A stretch of 64,000 nucleotides of DNA from a bacterium 1xD8-48 (GTDB taxonomy: Bacteria; Bacillota; Clostridia; Lachnospirales; Lachnospiraceae), in contig QZDS01000014.1 in NCBI GenBank assembly GCA_009917455.1, positions 1 through 64,000 of the forward strand. The letters run 5' to 3'. The notes beneath the pieces were generated by a model. That model had not been told where the DNA came from. It searched no databases and saw only the letters and a program-made list of their open reading frames with translations. Both the position numbers and the translations under genes were made by a program. Below are positions 52,640 through 61,935 of this stretch, piece after piece; the first letter of the stretch is position 1, and the number at the start of each line of letters is the position of its first letter.

Positions 52640-55600
52640 ATGAACAAAAGAAGATTAAAAAGTATTTTAGCGTTTCTGTTGTGCATGGTTATTTTTTTGC
52701 AGTCAGGTTTTGGGGCATGGGCATCAGAGACGGACGACGCGGTTTCTGCTGAAGGAACAGAAGATGAGGAGGCCGGTCAGGAAGATGACCAAATGGGTCA
52801 ATGGAATGCGGATATAGAAAATGAAGAGGAATCTGAAGAAGACGGGGGCCAAAAAGACGGAGAGGAATCGGAGTCTGATACGGATTTCGAAGAGGACGAG
52901 GAGCTTTTGTCATACATAAGGCAGGCGCAGGAAGCTTTGGAAAATCTTGCCGGTGAGGAAATTTTGATGGCGCTTGTCTATCTCTGCGACAGTTATGATG
53001 TGAAGGCTGCGGCGGATTTTGACGGGGAGACGGTAGCCAGTATCCCCTCAGGCGCAATGACGGTTATTAAAGGGGTTGAAGTGGATGATGATTTCAACCT
53101 CTGGTATCAGGTGGCTTTTGAAAAAGGCGGGACGGCCTTCAAAGGCTATATACTGCGGGATTATCTGGCCTATTCCAACGAGCGTTTTCTGGAATGGGAG
53201 GATACCTTTTTCCCCAAAACGGCTATGTTTACCGCCACAGGAGGATACCCCGATATCGAGCAGTTCCCGGCCTCCTATCAGGATAAGCTGATTCGTTTAA
53301 AACAGACTCACCCCGACTGGATTTTTGTAAGACAGAACACAAAACTCGACTGGTCAGGAGTGGTTAAGGAGGAATGCTATAAGGACAGAAGCCTGGTTCA
53401 CAGCAGTAAGGGGGAGGCATACCGCAGGGAGCAGCACAGCCCCGGCTGGTATTACGCTTCCGAGCAGGCGGTGAAATATTATTTAGACCCCAGAAATTTT
53501 CTGGATGAAGCCAGAATTTTCCAGTTTGAACAATTGACTTATAATCCTTCTTATCATTCCAAATCGGCGGTGCAGAACATATTAAAGAGCACTTTTATGA
53601 AAGGAGAGGTGCCGGGAGCCGGCATGTCCTATGCGGACGCCTTTTTTCAGATAGGCGTGTCCTTAAAGGTAAGCCCCTTTCATCTGGCATGCCGTGTTTA
53701 TCAGGAACAGGGAGCGGGAAAGTCTCCTCTGATTTCCGGAAATTATACGGAAGTGCCGGCATATAAGGGCTACTATAATTATTACAATATCGGAGCTTCC
53801 GGAACAACAACAAAACAGGTAATTGAATCGGGGCTGGCAAGGGCCGTTAAGGAAGGGTGGAACTCCCATTATGCGTCTTTGAAGGGCGGAGCAGGGATTA
53901 TCGCAAAAAATTATATCCTGCGGGGACAGGATACGCTGTATCTGCAGAAATTTGATGTGGATGGCAGCGACGGTACTTTGTTTACCCATCAGTATATGCA
54001 GAACATTTCGGCTCCCGAAACGGAATCTTCCATGGTAAGAAAGGCTTATGTGGAAACCGGTTCCCTGAACAATTCCTTTGTGTTTAAGATTCCGGTTTAC
54101 GATAATATGCCGTCGGCGGCATGCCCTGTACCCGGTCAGGGTGCAGCGACCGAAAAGCCCACGGCGACACCCACGCTAAAGCCTACGGCAACGCCGACAT
54201 TGAAGCCTACGGCAACGCCCACGTTAAAGCCGACTGCGACACCAACATTGAAGCCTACAGCGACACCCACGTTAAAGCCGACTGCGACGCCGACCGAAAA
54301 GCCCCCAGCGATACCGTCATCGGCGCCGACATGGGAGCCTATACCAACGGAAACGCCTGCAGCGACGGCAAAACCGGCGGCAACGCCAACGGATAAACCG
54401 GCGAAGCCTACTGAGAAGCCGACGGGCAGACCAACAACGAAACCGACATCGACTCCTGTAGTCAATCCAACAGTAAAGCCTGCGGAAAAGCCCACAGCGA
54501 AACCGACAAGTATGCCTACGGCAAGACCTGTCCAAACGCCCACAGCGAAACCAACGGCAGTTCCGAATGATGATTCTGCGGCAACGACTACGCCGACTGC
54601 AACGGTCAAACCGACATCAAAGCCGACTGAGAAGCCGACGGTTAAGCCGACAAATACTCCTGCGACAGAGGCAACAGCCAAGCCAACAGGCATGCCGACA
54701 TCAAAGCCGGAGTCCACGGCAAGCCCTTCGGTTACGGCTGCGCCAAAGGCAACGCCGACCGCTGCGCCTGAAGCGACACCTACGCAGAAGCCCACCGCAG
54801 CGCCGACTGCGACACCCGAGGCGGCATCTACTCAGAAGCCTTCAACGGCGCCAACAACAGCGCCCGGCTCCGATAATAAGCCCGTGACCCCGGCGCCTGC
54901 AGACAGACCGGAACAAAATGAAAATAATGCCCCGGACAATGAGAACGGGCCAGGCGGCAATGAGAACCGGGAACAGAATAATAACGACAATAGCGATAAT
55001 AACGGACAGGGCGGCAGCGGACAGCAGATTCCGTCAATACCGGCGGCGACGGGTACTGCTGATAATCCTCCGGCCGGCAGTTCTGAAAATTCTCCGGCAG
55101 ATGCGGCGGGCAATACCTCGTCTTCCGGTATCAGGATAACGGCCCAAACGCCAAAGCCTCATACTCTTTCTGACGACAGGGAGAGCGTTACCATGGATAT
55201 GAGCAAGGCAGGCATGATATATGCGGAGACCCTGAAGCAGATTAGCGAACAGGGAACGGAGGTTGTGCTTAAGGTCAGCGATAATGCAAGCTGGACAATT
55301 GACGGAAGCCAAATAAATGCGGAGGAATTCAGCGACATCGACCTGAAAGTGACATTAGACGACAGCCGGATACCGAAAGACAAGCTGAAAATACTGACTG
55401 AAAATGAGCAGTATGTGGAAATGTCCCTTGCCCACGACGGAGATTTCGGATTTACGATGCAGCTTTCCGTAAAACTGGAGGATGCAAAAGCCGGCCAGTA
55501 TGCGAACCTGTTTTATTACAACGAGGAGGCGGAGGCTTTTGAATTTATGTGCGCCTCTGAAATCAGCAGCGCAAAGGAAGCGTCATTTGCGTTTTCACAC

Positions 55601-55837
55601 GCTTCCGATTATGTGATTATCATCAGCGATAACACGAAAGAAAATCTGCTGGCGGAAAAGGCGGAGCAATTTGAGCAGGCAAGAATACAGGAAATCGAGA
55701 CGATGGCTCTGGCAAAGGAGGAAACGCCGGCGAAAGAGCCGGTGAAAGCGGCGGCAATCATTGCGATTATTCTGCTTGCCAGCGCGGCGGTGGGAATTGC
55801 GGTTTACCTGATTGTGAAGAGGAAGGACGAGGAATAA
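52640..55837 (+). CDS. Secreted glucosaminidase-like surface protein with Pro-Thr repeat stalk
   Basis: A 1065-residue surface protein. N-terminal signal peptide (1-29), acidic low-complexity segment (about 32-90), an SH3-like domain (about 108-190), then an endo-beta-N-acetylglucosaminidase-like domain (about 205-500; YQDKLIRLKQTHPDWIFV, then GVSLKVSPFHLACRVYQEQG with a candidate catalytic Glu). A stalk of PTATPTLK-type repeats and Pro/Thr/Lys-rich sequence spans about 505-755, followed by an Asn/Gly-rich linker. A beta-rich domain (about 850-990) and one C-terminal hydrophobic segment (about 1035-1057) with a basic tail anchor it in the membrane. It may remodel peptidoglycan at the surface. 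Confidence 0.82.
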   Translation: MNKRRLKSILAFLLCMVIFLQSGFGAWASETDDAVSAEGTEDEEAGQEDDQMGQWNADIENEEESEEDGGQKDGEESESDTDFEEDEELLSYIRQAQEALENLAGEEILMALVYLCDSYDVKAAADFDGETVASIPSGAMTVIKGVEVDDDFNLWYQVAFEKGGTAFKGYILRDYLAYSNERFLEWEDTFFPKTAMFTATGGYPDIEQFPASYQDKLIRLKQTHPDWIFVRQNTKLDWSGVVKEECYKDRSLVHSSKGEAYRREQHSPGWYYASEQAVKYYLDPRNFLDEARIFQFEQLTYNPSYHSKSAVQNILKSTFMKGEVPGAGMSYADAFFQIGVSLKVSPFHLACRVYQEQGAGKSPLISGNYTEVPAYKGYYNYYNIGASGTTTKQVIESGLARAVKEGWNSHYASLKGGAGIIAKNYILRGQDTLYLQKFDVDGSDGTLFTHQYMQNISAPETESSMVRKAYVETGSLNNSFVFKIPVYDNMPSAACPVPGQGAATEKPTATPTLKPTATPTLKPTATPTLKPTATPTLKPTATPTLKPTATPTEKPPAIPSSAPTWEPIPTETPAATAKPAATPTDKPAKPTEKPTGRPTTKPTSTPVVNPTVKPAEKPTAKPTSMPTARPVQTPTAKPTAVPNDDSAATTTPTATVKPTSKPTEKPTVKPTNTPATEATAKPTGMPTSKPESTASPSVTAAPKATPTAAPEATPTQKPTAAPTATPEAASTQKPSTAPTTAPGSDNKPVTPAPADRPEQNENNAPDNENGPGGNENREQNNNDNSDNNGQGGSGQQIPSIPAATGTADNPPAGSSENSPADAAGNTSSSGIRITAQTPKPHTLSDDRESVTMDMSKAGMIYAETLKQISEQGTEVVLKVSDNASWTIDGSQINAEEFSDIDLKVTLDDSRIPKDKLKILTENEQYVEMSLAHDGDFGFTMQLSVKLEDAKAGQYANLFYYNEEAEAFEFMCASEISSAKEASFAFSHASDYVIIISDNTKENLLAEKAEQFEQARIQEIETMALAKEETPAKEPVKAAAIIAIILLASAAVGIAVYLIVKRKDEE
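54160..54900 (+). repeat. 24-bp tandem repeats and Pro-Thr-rich coding low complexity
   Basis: From 54160 to about 54300 an 8-codon, 24-base unit (PTATPTLK) repeats five times with near-identity; beyond that the sequence keeps the same composition with more variation. It codes for the extended stalk of the surface protein. There are no CRISPR-like spacers. Confidence 0.85.
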
Positions 55838-55841
55838 TTCT

Positions 55842-58118
55842 TTGCAGAAAAAGCACAGTGTAATATACAGTTGGATTTTTTCCTATGTTTTGATGCTTGT
55901 TTTAATAATTGTATCGGGTTTTGTTATGGAAAAGCTTGCAATCAGGAAGCTGATTGAGGAGTATAAAGACATCACTGACACCCTTCAGGAACAGGCAAAC
56001 GAATCAATTCAGTCGTATTTTGACAAAATGAAAAACAGAGCAATTGAGATATGCAGCGACTCCGGGGTAGTCAGTTATGCGCTGTCTTCACAGCCTGATG
56101 GTGCTAATTATCATACTTTGATATTGTTGCAGGAACGCCTGCTAAATCAGATGCTTACGGTTCAGGATGAGATTGCCCTGTATCTGTATCTGGGAAATAT
56201 TGATAAGGCAATTTCCGCCTACACGATTTATGACAATGCTGCATTTGAAAGAGAACTCGGTAATTTTTGTGAATTGAGTCAGGATGAATACAGGGAGCTT
56301 TTAAACCGAAAGTACCTTAACAGTGTCCTGGCTCTGGACGCCGGAGATGCCGGAGGAAAGACGGTCGCCATGCTGACAGGCGTACCAATGGCGGGAGCGG
56401 GTGAGAAAGCAAAAGGAATGTTTATTCAGATACTTGACAATCAGGTGCTGAAAAATATTCTTGAGAGCGGGACAGTGATTGCCGACAGCACTATGATACT
56501 GGTGGATGAAATGGGGGAAATTCTCTGCAGTAACGGAGACGATGAGCTGATATCAGCTTTTGTGTCTGCCGGAGTGCAGCAAAACAAAGAAGCGGAAATT
56601 GAAATTGAAGGAAAAGCGTACTGGATTGCAGGAGAAAGTCTGAATGTGGAAAACTGGAAGCTGATTACGCTTCTTCCCATGTCATCCATTGTTGCAAAGA
56701 CGGACTGGGTTCCCAAAACCATAGTTCCCATTTTATGTGCAGCCCTGTTCTTTGGCGTTCTGGTGGCGGTCAGAGGAGTTTATGTGAATTACATTCCTCT
56801 TCGCAGGCTTAGCAGAGCTTTTCCGGTAGGAAATCACGAGACAAGCCTTAAAAATGAGTTTGAGCAGCTGCGGTTTGCGCTTCAGGATATGCATACGGAG
56901 CTGGAATCTATTCAGATTCTGCAGAATGCGCAGGCGGAGCAGCTGAAACTGGAATTTTTACGTTTCTGCCTGGAAAACAGTATTGATTTGGACGAGAGCA
57001 GCCTGCTGAAAATTATTGAAAGCCTTGGGGTTAAAATTCATAACGGGTATTTCCTGACGGCTATTTTTGACGTGAGTATTGAGGATGCGGAGCTGCCTTT
57101 ATCAGTGAACGATATCGCCGACGTGTTCGGGCAGCTTTTTTCAGGACGGGAGTTTGCAGAATACGGCAGTTGTTCCATATTGGTGAAAAATGAGCTTCCG
57201 GTAATGCTTTTTTATTTGAAGGACGGGGAGGGAAAGGCGGAGATTATTGAGCGCTTTAAGGAAAAGCTTCATTTTCTGTCCGGGCAGTACCGATGGGAGG
57301 TGATATATGCTTTCAGCTCACCTCACAAAGGCTTTTCGGAGATTCATCTCGCCTGGCTGGAAGCCTGTGAGCTTCTGGATTATAAATACTTTAAATTTGG
57401 CAGGAAGAACCGTGAACTTTCTGACGATACGGGAGTGCCGGAGCATGGACAGCTCCGCTATTCGCTGGTTCAGGAGGAGCTTCTTGTGCGTTATGTCCTT
57501 GCAGGAAATAAAGCGGATGCAAAGGACCTGCTCCACCTGATATACGATAATAATTTCCAGGAACAGAGAATTTCCCTGCCGGTTGCCTGGTGCCTGATGG
57601 AGGATATTGTCATCGGCATGATGAAAGCCCTCTCGGGGGAAAATTGCTTAAGCGACAGTGCGCTTGAACGAATCAACCATACGCTGGATATGCTGCGGAA
57701 GACAAACGGGCGGGAGGCTCTCATGAAGCTTGTGGATGACCTGGCAGGAGAGCTTTCCGATGAATGTGCAAAAAGCAGGAAAAGAGACAGAGCGGAAAAG
57801 GGATTTGCTGTGGAAAAAATTACGGACTGTGTGGAAGAACACTACAGGGAATGTGATTTTAACGTATCTAAAGCGGCGGAATATCTGGATATGAATGTTG
57901 CCTATCTTTCACGGTATTTTAAGGAACATACAGGGATAGGGCTCCTTAATTATATTAACGGCGTAAGGATTGACTATGCCAAACAGCTCATGGGACAGCA
58001 GAATATCACAGTGGCAGAAGCGGCGAAGGCAGCCGGCTTTGAAAATCAGAATACCTTTATCAGGCTTTTTAAAAAATTTGAAGGAAGGACGCCGGGGCTT
58101 TTTCTGGAAAAGGATTAG
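55842..58118 (+). CDS. Membrane-bound AraC-type regulator with extracellular sensor
   Basis: A 758-residue one-component regulator. TM1 is at about 10-30 and TM2 at about 290-312, enclosing a Cache-like extracellular domain; a long cytoplasmic linker follows, and the last about 100 residues form the AraC double helix-turn-helix (FNVSKAAEYLDMNVAYLSRYFKEH and VAEAAKAAGFENQNTFIRLFKK). Translation probably begins at TTG 55842. It lies directly after the surface-protein gene but most likely controls the ABC genes from 58345, as homologous regulators do in Blautia-like bacteria. The ligand is expected to be a carbohydrate outside the cell. Confidence 0.88.
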   Translation: MQKKHSVIYSWIFSYVLMLVLIIVSGFVMEKLAIRKLIEEYKDITDTLQEQANESIQSYFDKMKNRAIEICSDSGVVSYALSSQPDGANYHTLILLQERLLNQMLTVQDEIALYLYLGNIDKAISAYTIYDNAAFERELGNFCELSQDEYRELLNRKYLNSVLALDAGDAGGKTVAMLTGVPMAGAGEKAKGMFIQILDNQVLKNILESGTVIADSTMILVDEMGEILCSNGDDELISAFVSAGVQQNKEAEIEIEGKAYWIAGESLNVENWKLITLLPMSSIVAKTDWVPKTIVPILCAALFFGVLVAVRGVYVNYIPLRRLSRAFPVGNHETSLKNEFEQLRFALQDMHTELESIQILQNAQAEQLKLEFLRFCLENSIDLDESSLLKIIESLGVKIHNGYFLTAIFDVSIEDAELPLSVNDIADVFGQLFSGREFAEYGSCSILVKNELPVMLFYLKDGEGKAEIIERFKEKLHFLSGQYRWEVIYAFSSPHKGFSEIHLAWLEACELLDYKYFKFGRKNRELSDDTGVPEHGQLRYSLVQEELLVRYVLAGNKADAKDLLHLIYDNNFQEQRISLPVAWCLMEDIVIGMMKALSGENCLSDSALERINHTLDMLRKTNGREALMKLVDDLAGELSDECAKSRKRDRAEKGFAVEKITDCVEEHYRECDFNVSKAAEYLDMNVAYLSRYFKEHTGIGLLNYINGVRIDYAKQLMGQQNITVAEAAKAAGFENQNTFIRLFKKFEGRTPGLFLEKD

Positions 58119-58269
58119 AAAGGATATGGAGAGAAAATGTGCGAAATTTTACCGAATTGGGCCGAAAAAGTAAAAGAAACGCGAAAGGTAAAAAATTGGA
58201 TATCATTGATTTGTGGAAAAAACGCACAAAATATAGAAGCGTAAAAAAATAAATATAGATTTTTTGTAC

Positions 58270-58340
58270 AAACTCCTTTTATGATGGCTGTATTAAATAT
58301 TCTGTTAGAGATAACAGGCGGCAATAGCAGAAAGGAGTTT
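58270..58340 (+). promoter_or_regulatory. Leader with anti-Shine-Dalgarno pairing ahead of the solute-binding protein
   Basis: AAACTCCTTT (58270-58279) is perfectly complementary to AAAGGAGTTT (58331-58340), which contains the ribosome binding site, and a T run follows the second arm. CTGTT/AACAG forms an inner hairpin between the arms. The folded state would hide the site or end transcription. No known riboswitch motif is seen. Confidence 0.5.
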
Positions 58341-58344
58341 TTTT

Positions 58345-60075
58345 ATGCAAAAGAAACGATTCATATCTATGTTACTGGCAGGTGTGCTTACGATATCGCT
58401 GGCAGCCTGCGGAAATTCTTCAAACGGAGGGGAAGGGAATGGAAATACTCCGAATACATCCGGCAAAGCTGTGGAAGCGGAGCCAAAGGGGACGGAGGAT
58501 TCTGCCGGAAAGAGCGTTACTTACTGGATTGACCCGGAGATGGGAGGCATTACCAATGCATCCACCTTTGACGACGCACCGTGCTGGCAGGCAATTCAGG
58601 AAAATACCGGAATTGATGTGGTATGGGAACATCCTGCAAGCGGGCAGTCCCAGGAGCAGTTCAATCTGATTGTAGCAAGCAGTGAATTGCCAGACATTAT
58701 GTATTACTCCTGGGGAACCGCTTATCCCGGAGGACCGGACGCGGCGATTGCAGACGGAAAAATTTATGCATTGAATGATTATATTAAAGAATATGCGCCG
58801 AACCTGACCGCTTATCTGGAAAGGCATCCGGATATGGAAAAGGCAATCACTACAGATGAAGGGAATATATATTGCTTTCCCGGAATATACACATCCACTT
58901 CCGACAGTAGCGACGTATGGCAGACGGCAATCGACAGAGAACCTTTCTATGAGCCTTTTATCGGCCTTGTTATCCGCAAGGACTGGCTGGATGATTTGGG
59001 GCTTGATATACCGGTGACGCTTGACGACTGGTATAATACGTTAAAGGCTTTTAGGGATGAAAAGGGCGCTAAATACCCGTTATCATATATGAATATGTTT
59101 GGATGTATGGCGCAGAGCTTTGCAACTGCATTTGACATTACGCTTCCGGTAACGGCGATGGGCGGGGCAACCGCATTTGGAATCCGCGAAGATGGAACTA
59201 TCCAGTACGGGCCGGCGCAGGAGGGCTACCGGGGATATCTGGAATTTATGAATAAGCTTTACAGCGAAGGGCTCCTGGACCCGGATTTTATAGTACAGGA
59301 CCGTACCACTTTGCAGTCGAAGGTAGTAAACGGAGAGGTTGGCGCATGGATTGAAATGATGCCGGCAGGACTGGGGACATTGCGGACTCAGGTACTGGCG
59401 GAAGACCCGGAAGCTTCTTTCTATCCTGTAGGCGTGGCGAATCCCGTCCGCGAAGAAGAACAGAAACTGTATTATTTTCAGGCAAATTATCCCTATGTAA
59501 ATTCAGGGGCAGCTATCACAACATCCTGCAAGGATATCGAGACGGCGGTAAAGCTTCTGGATTACTGCTGGAGCGAGGAGGGAGAAAGACTGGTTAACTG
59601 GGGAATTGAAGGGGAGTCCTATGAGATGGTTGACGGCTGGCCGCAATTTACGGACCAGATTATCCATAATGACCTTGGACTCAGTCCGTCTCAGGCTCAC
59701 GCGCAGTACCGTCAGCTTAACGGACCGTTCCCGATGGACCACTGGCAGAGGCTGGTTTCCAAGACAGATTACACCCTGGAAGAAGGAAAGGTTGACGAGA
59801 ATATTGCGTCCCTTGATTTGTGGGCAAAGAACGGCACACAGCCTGCCGGTCTGCCGTCTACGACAATATTATCCTCGGAATCCGGCGATTATGCCTCCAA
59901 GTTTAATGAGATAAATACGTATGCGGACGAAATGTATTCCAAATTTATCATGGGACAGGAGTCTTTGGATAATTTTGACAAGTATGTGGAAAACCTGAAA
60001 AAAATGGGGCTTGACGATGTGATTGCCATACAGGAATCCGCTCTCGAGCGATACAACAACAGGACTGCCGGATAA
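58345..60075 (+). CDS. LplA-type extracellular solute-binding lipoprotein
   Basis: A 576-residue binding protein, longer than most, as in the LplA/YtcQ group of oligosaccharide transporters. A lipoprotein signal leads to lipobox SLAAC with C22. The mature part includes WIDPEMGGITNASTF, VIRKDWLDDLGLDIPVTLDDWYN and a large C-terminal lobe. Start ATG 58345 lies five bases after the AAAGGAG site with T7. First gene of an operon with two permeases and an esterase; no ATPase gene. Ligand probably a plant-polysaccharide oligomer, from context. Confidence 0.92.
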   Translation: MQKKRFISMLLAGVLTISLAACGNSSNGGEGNGNTPNTSGKAVEAEPKGTEDSAGKSVTYWIDPEMGGITNASTFDDAPCWQAIQENTGIDVVWEHPASGQSQEQFNLIVASSELPDIMYYSWGTAYPGGPDAAIADGKIYALNDYIKEYAPNLTAYLERHPDMEKAITTDEGNIYCFPGIYTSTSDSSDVWQTAIDREPFYEPFIGLVIRKDWLDDLGLDIPVTLDDWYNTLKAFRDEKGAKYPLSYMNMFGCMAQSFATAFDITLPVTAMGGATAFGIREDGTIQYGPAQEGYRGYLEFMNKLYSEGLLDPDFIVQDRTTLQSKVVNGEVGAWIEMMPAGLGTLRTQVLAEDPEASFYPVGVANPVREEEQKLYYFQANYPYVNSGAAITTSCKDIETAVKLLDYCWSEEGERLVNWGIEGESYEMVDGWPQFTDQIIHNDLGLSPSQAHAQYRQLNGPFPMDHWQRLVSKTDYTLEEGKVDENIASLDLWAKNGTQPAGLPSTTILSSESGDYASKFNEINTYADEMYSKFIMGQESLDNFDKYVENLKKMGLDDVIAIQESALERYNNRTAG

Positions 60076-60093
60076 GGAAGGTCGGGAAAATTC

Positions 60094-61017
60094 ATGAATA
60101 AAAAGGGAACATTTTTAAGCCGGGCAAAGCGGGATTTGAAAAAAAACCGGGGAATTTATCTGATGGCGATTCCTGTGCTGGCATTTTATATCTGTTTTTG
60201 CTATATTCCGATTTACGGACTGCAGATTGCCTTTAAGGATTTCAGCCTGGGGGCGGGGATTTGGGGAAGCCCGTGGGCAGGATTTAAGCATTTTATCAGC
60301 TTTTTTACAGGACCTTACTTCTTGCGGACGCTGCGCAACACTCTTTTAATCAGTTTGTATACGATTGCCGTGTGCTTTCCGGCGCCGATTATATTTGCGC
60401 TTCTGCTGAATGAGGTCAGGAATAAAGCCTTTAAGAAAACGGTTCAGACCGTCAGCTACCTGCCTCACTTTATTTCTCTGGTGGTGATTTGTGGTATTAT
60501 TAAGGAATTTACACAAAGCAGCGGACTGATTAATTCCATCATCAGCTTTTTCGGAGGAACGCCGGAAACCATGCTGCTTAACCCTGACAGGTTCCGCTCT
60601 ATTTATGTGCTCAGCGACCTCTGGCAGACCATCGGTTGGAATTCCATCATTTATCTGGCGGCGCTTTCAGGCATTGACCCCACATTATATGATGCCGCAT
60701 CGGTGGACGGCGCAGGCAGATTCAGAAAAATAATAAACGTGACGCTGCCGGGGCTTTTGCCCACGATAATCATTATGTTTATTTTACGGGTGGGGCAGTT
60801 TATGTCGGTAGGATATGACAAAATTCTGCTTTTGTATAACACCAATACTTACGAAACAGCGGATGTTATCTCCACCTTTGTCTACAGGAAAGGGCTGATT
60901 GAGTCAAACTTTAGTTTCAGTGCGGCCGTGAGTCTGTTTAATTCGCTGGTAAACTTCATATTGGTGGTAGCGGTAAACAAGTTCAGCGCAAAGGTCAGCG
61001 AAACCAGCCTGTGGTAG
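60094..61017 (+). CDS. LplB-type ABC permease
   Basis: A 307-residue permease with six helices; the EAA-type loop is LYDAASVDGAGRFRKIINVTLP (near 200-221). The N-terminus GIYLMAIPVLAFYICFCYIPIYG is typical of LplB proteins. It starts 18 bases after the binding protein. Partner of the LplC-type gene. Confidence 0.92.
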   Translation: MNKKGTFLSRAKRDLKKNRGIYLMAIPVLAFYICFCYIPIYGLQIAFKDFSLGAGIWGSPWAGFKHFISFFTGPYFLRTLRNTLLISLYTIAVCFPAPIIFALLLNEVRNKAFKKTVQTVSYLPHFISLVVICGIIKEFTQSSGLINSIISFFGGTPETMLLNPDRFRSIYVLSDLWQTIGWNSIIYLAALSGIDPTLYDAASVDGAGRFRKIINVTLPGLLPTIIIMFILRVGQFMSVGYDKILLLYNTNTYETADVISTFVYRKGLIESNFSFSAAVSLFNSLVNFILVVAVNKFSAKVSETSLW

Positions 61018-61050
61018 AGGCGGGATACGCTGCAAAGAGAGGATAATGAA

Positions 61051-61935
61051 ATGATAAAAAAAAGAACGGCCGGCGAGCATATCTTTGATATCGCAAATAC
61101 TGTGCTGCTGGCGCTGGTGGGTATCATATGCCTGTATCCGTTTCTATATGTGGTACTGGCTTCGTTCAGCGAGCCGAACCGATTTATCAAGCATGACTTT
61201 TCAATCCTGTTAAAGCCTGCCGGGTTCAGTCTGGCGGGGTATGAACAGGTGTTTACAAAGGATATTGCAACGGGCTACCTGAATACAATTTTTTATGTGG
61301 TGGCGGGAACGTTGATTAGCATGGCGCTTACTTTTCTCGGGGCCTATGTACTTTCAAGAAAAAATTATATGTTCCGTAAGCCGCTGACGCTTTTGATTAT
61401 GTTTACCATGTATTTTAACGGAGGCTTGATTCCGCTTTATCTGTGGGTTCAGCAGCTTCATATTATAGATACCCGCTGGGCGGTACTTCTGCCGGCTGCG
61501 CTGAGCACTTATAATGTAATTGTGCTTCGCTCTGCTTTTGACAGTATACCGGAAAGCCTGATAGAGGCGGCAAAAATGGACGGCGCGTCCGAGTTTGTAT
61601 GCCTGACGAAAATCATGATTCCGCTTAGCAAGGCGTCTACAGCGGTAATTGTATTGTTCTATGCAGTGGCAAGATGGAACGAGTGGATGCTCCCTACGAT
61701 TTTTCTGCGCACAAGGGATTTATTCCCGTTACAGATTTTCCTGAGGGAAATACTGCTTACCAGCTCATCGGAGTCGATTCTGGCATCGTCAGGGGATTCC
61801 ACAAACGTGACGGCGCTTGCGGAGATTGTAAAATATGCTACTATTGTAGTATCAACGGTTCCGATTTTATGTATCTATCCGTTTGTACAGAAATATTTTG
61901 TATCAGGAATGATGATAGGAGGTGTAAAAGAATGA
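61051..61935 (+). CDS. LplC-type ABC permease
   Basis: A 294-residue permease. EAA motif: SLIEAAKMDGASEFVCLTKI (near 168-187). Typical LplC features are FLYVVLASFSEPNRF and MYFNGGLIPLYLWV. Its stop overlaps the ATG of the esterase (ATGA), so translation is coupled. With the LplB-type protein it forms the channel of the importer. Confidence 0.92.
   Translation: MIKKRTAGEHIFDIANTVLLALVGIICLYPFLYVVLASFSEPNRFIKHDFSILLKPAGFSLAGYEQVFTKDIATGYLNTIFYVVAGTLISMALTFLGAYVLSRKNYMFRKPLTLLIMFTMYFNGGLIPLYLWVQQLHIIDTRWAVLLPAALSTYNVIVLRSAFDSIPESLIEAAKMDGASEFVCLTKIMIPLSKASTAVIVLFYAVARWNEWMLPTIFLRTRDLFPLQIFLREILLTSSSESILASSGDSTNVTALAEIVKYATIVVSTVPILCIYPFVQKYFVSGMMIGGVKE

Noticed and set aside
54136..54795. 219-residue minus-strand frame rich in Gly and Val
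   Set aside because: It is the antisense of the Pro-Thr repeat stalk; the periodic composition keeps the opposite frame open.
61674..61931. Extended N-terminus of the esterase
   Set aside because: It lies within the LplC-type gene in another frame; AGGAGGTG and ATG 61932 give a normal overlapping start.
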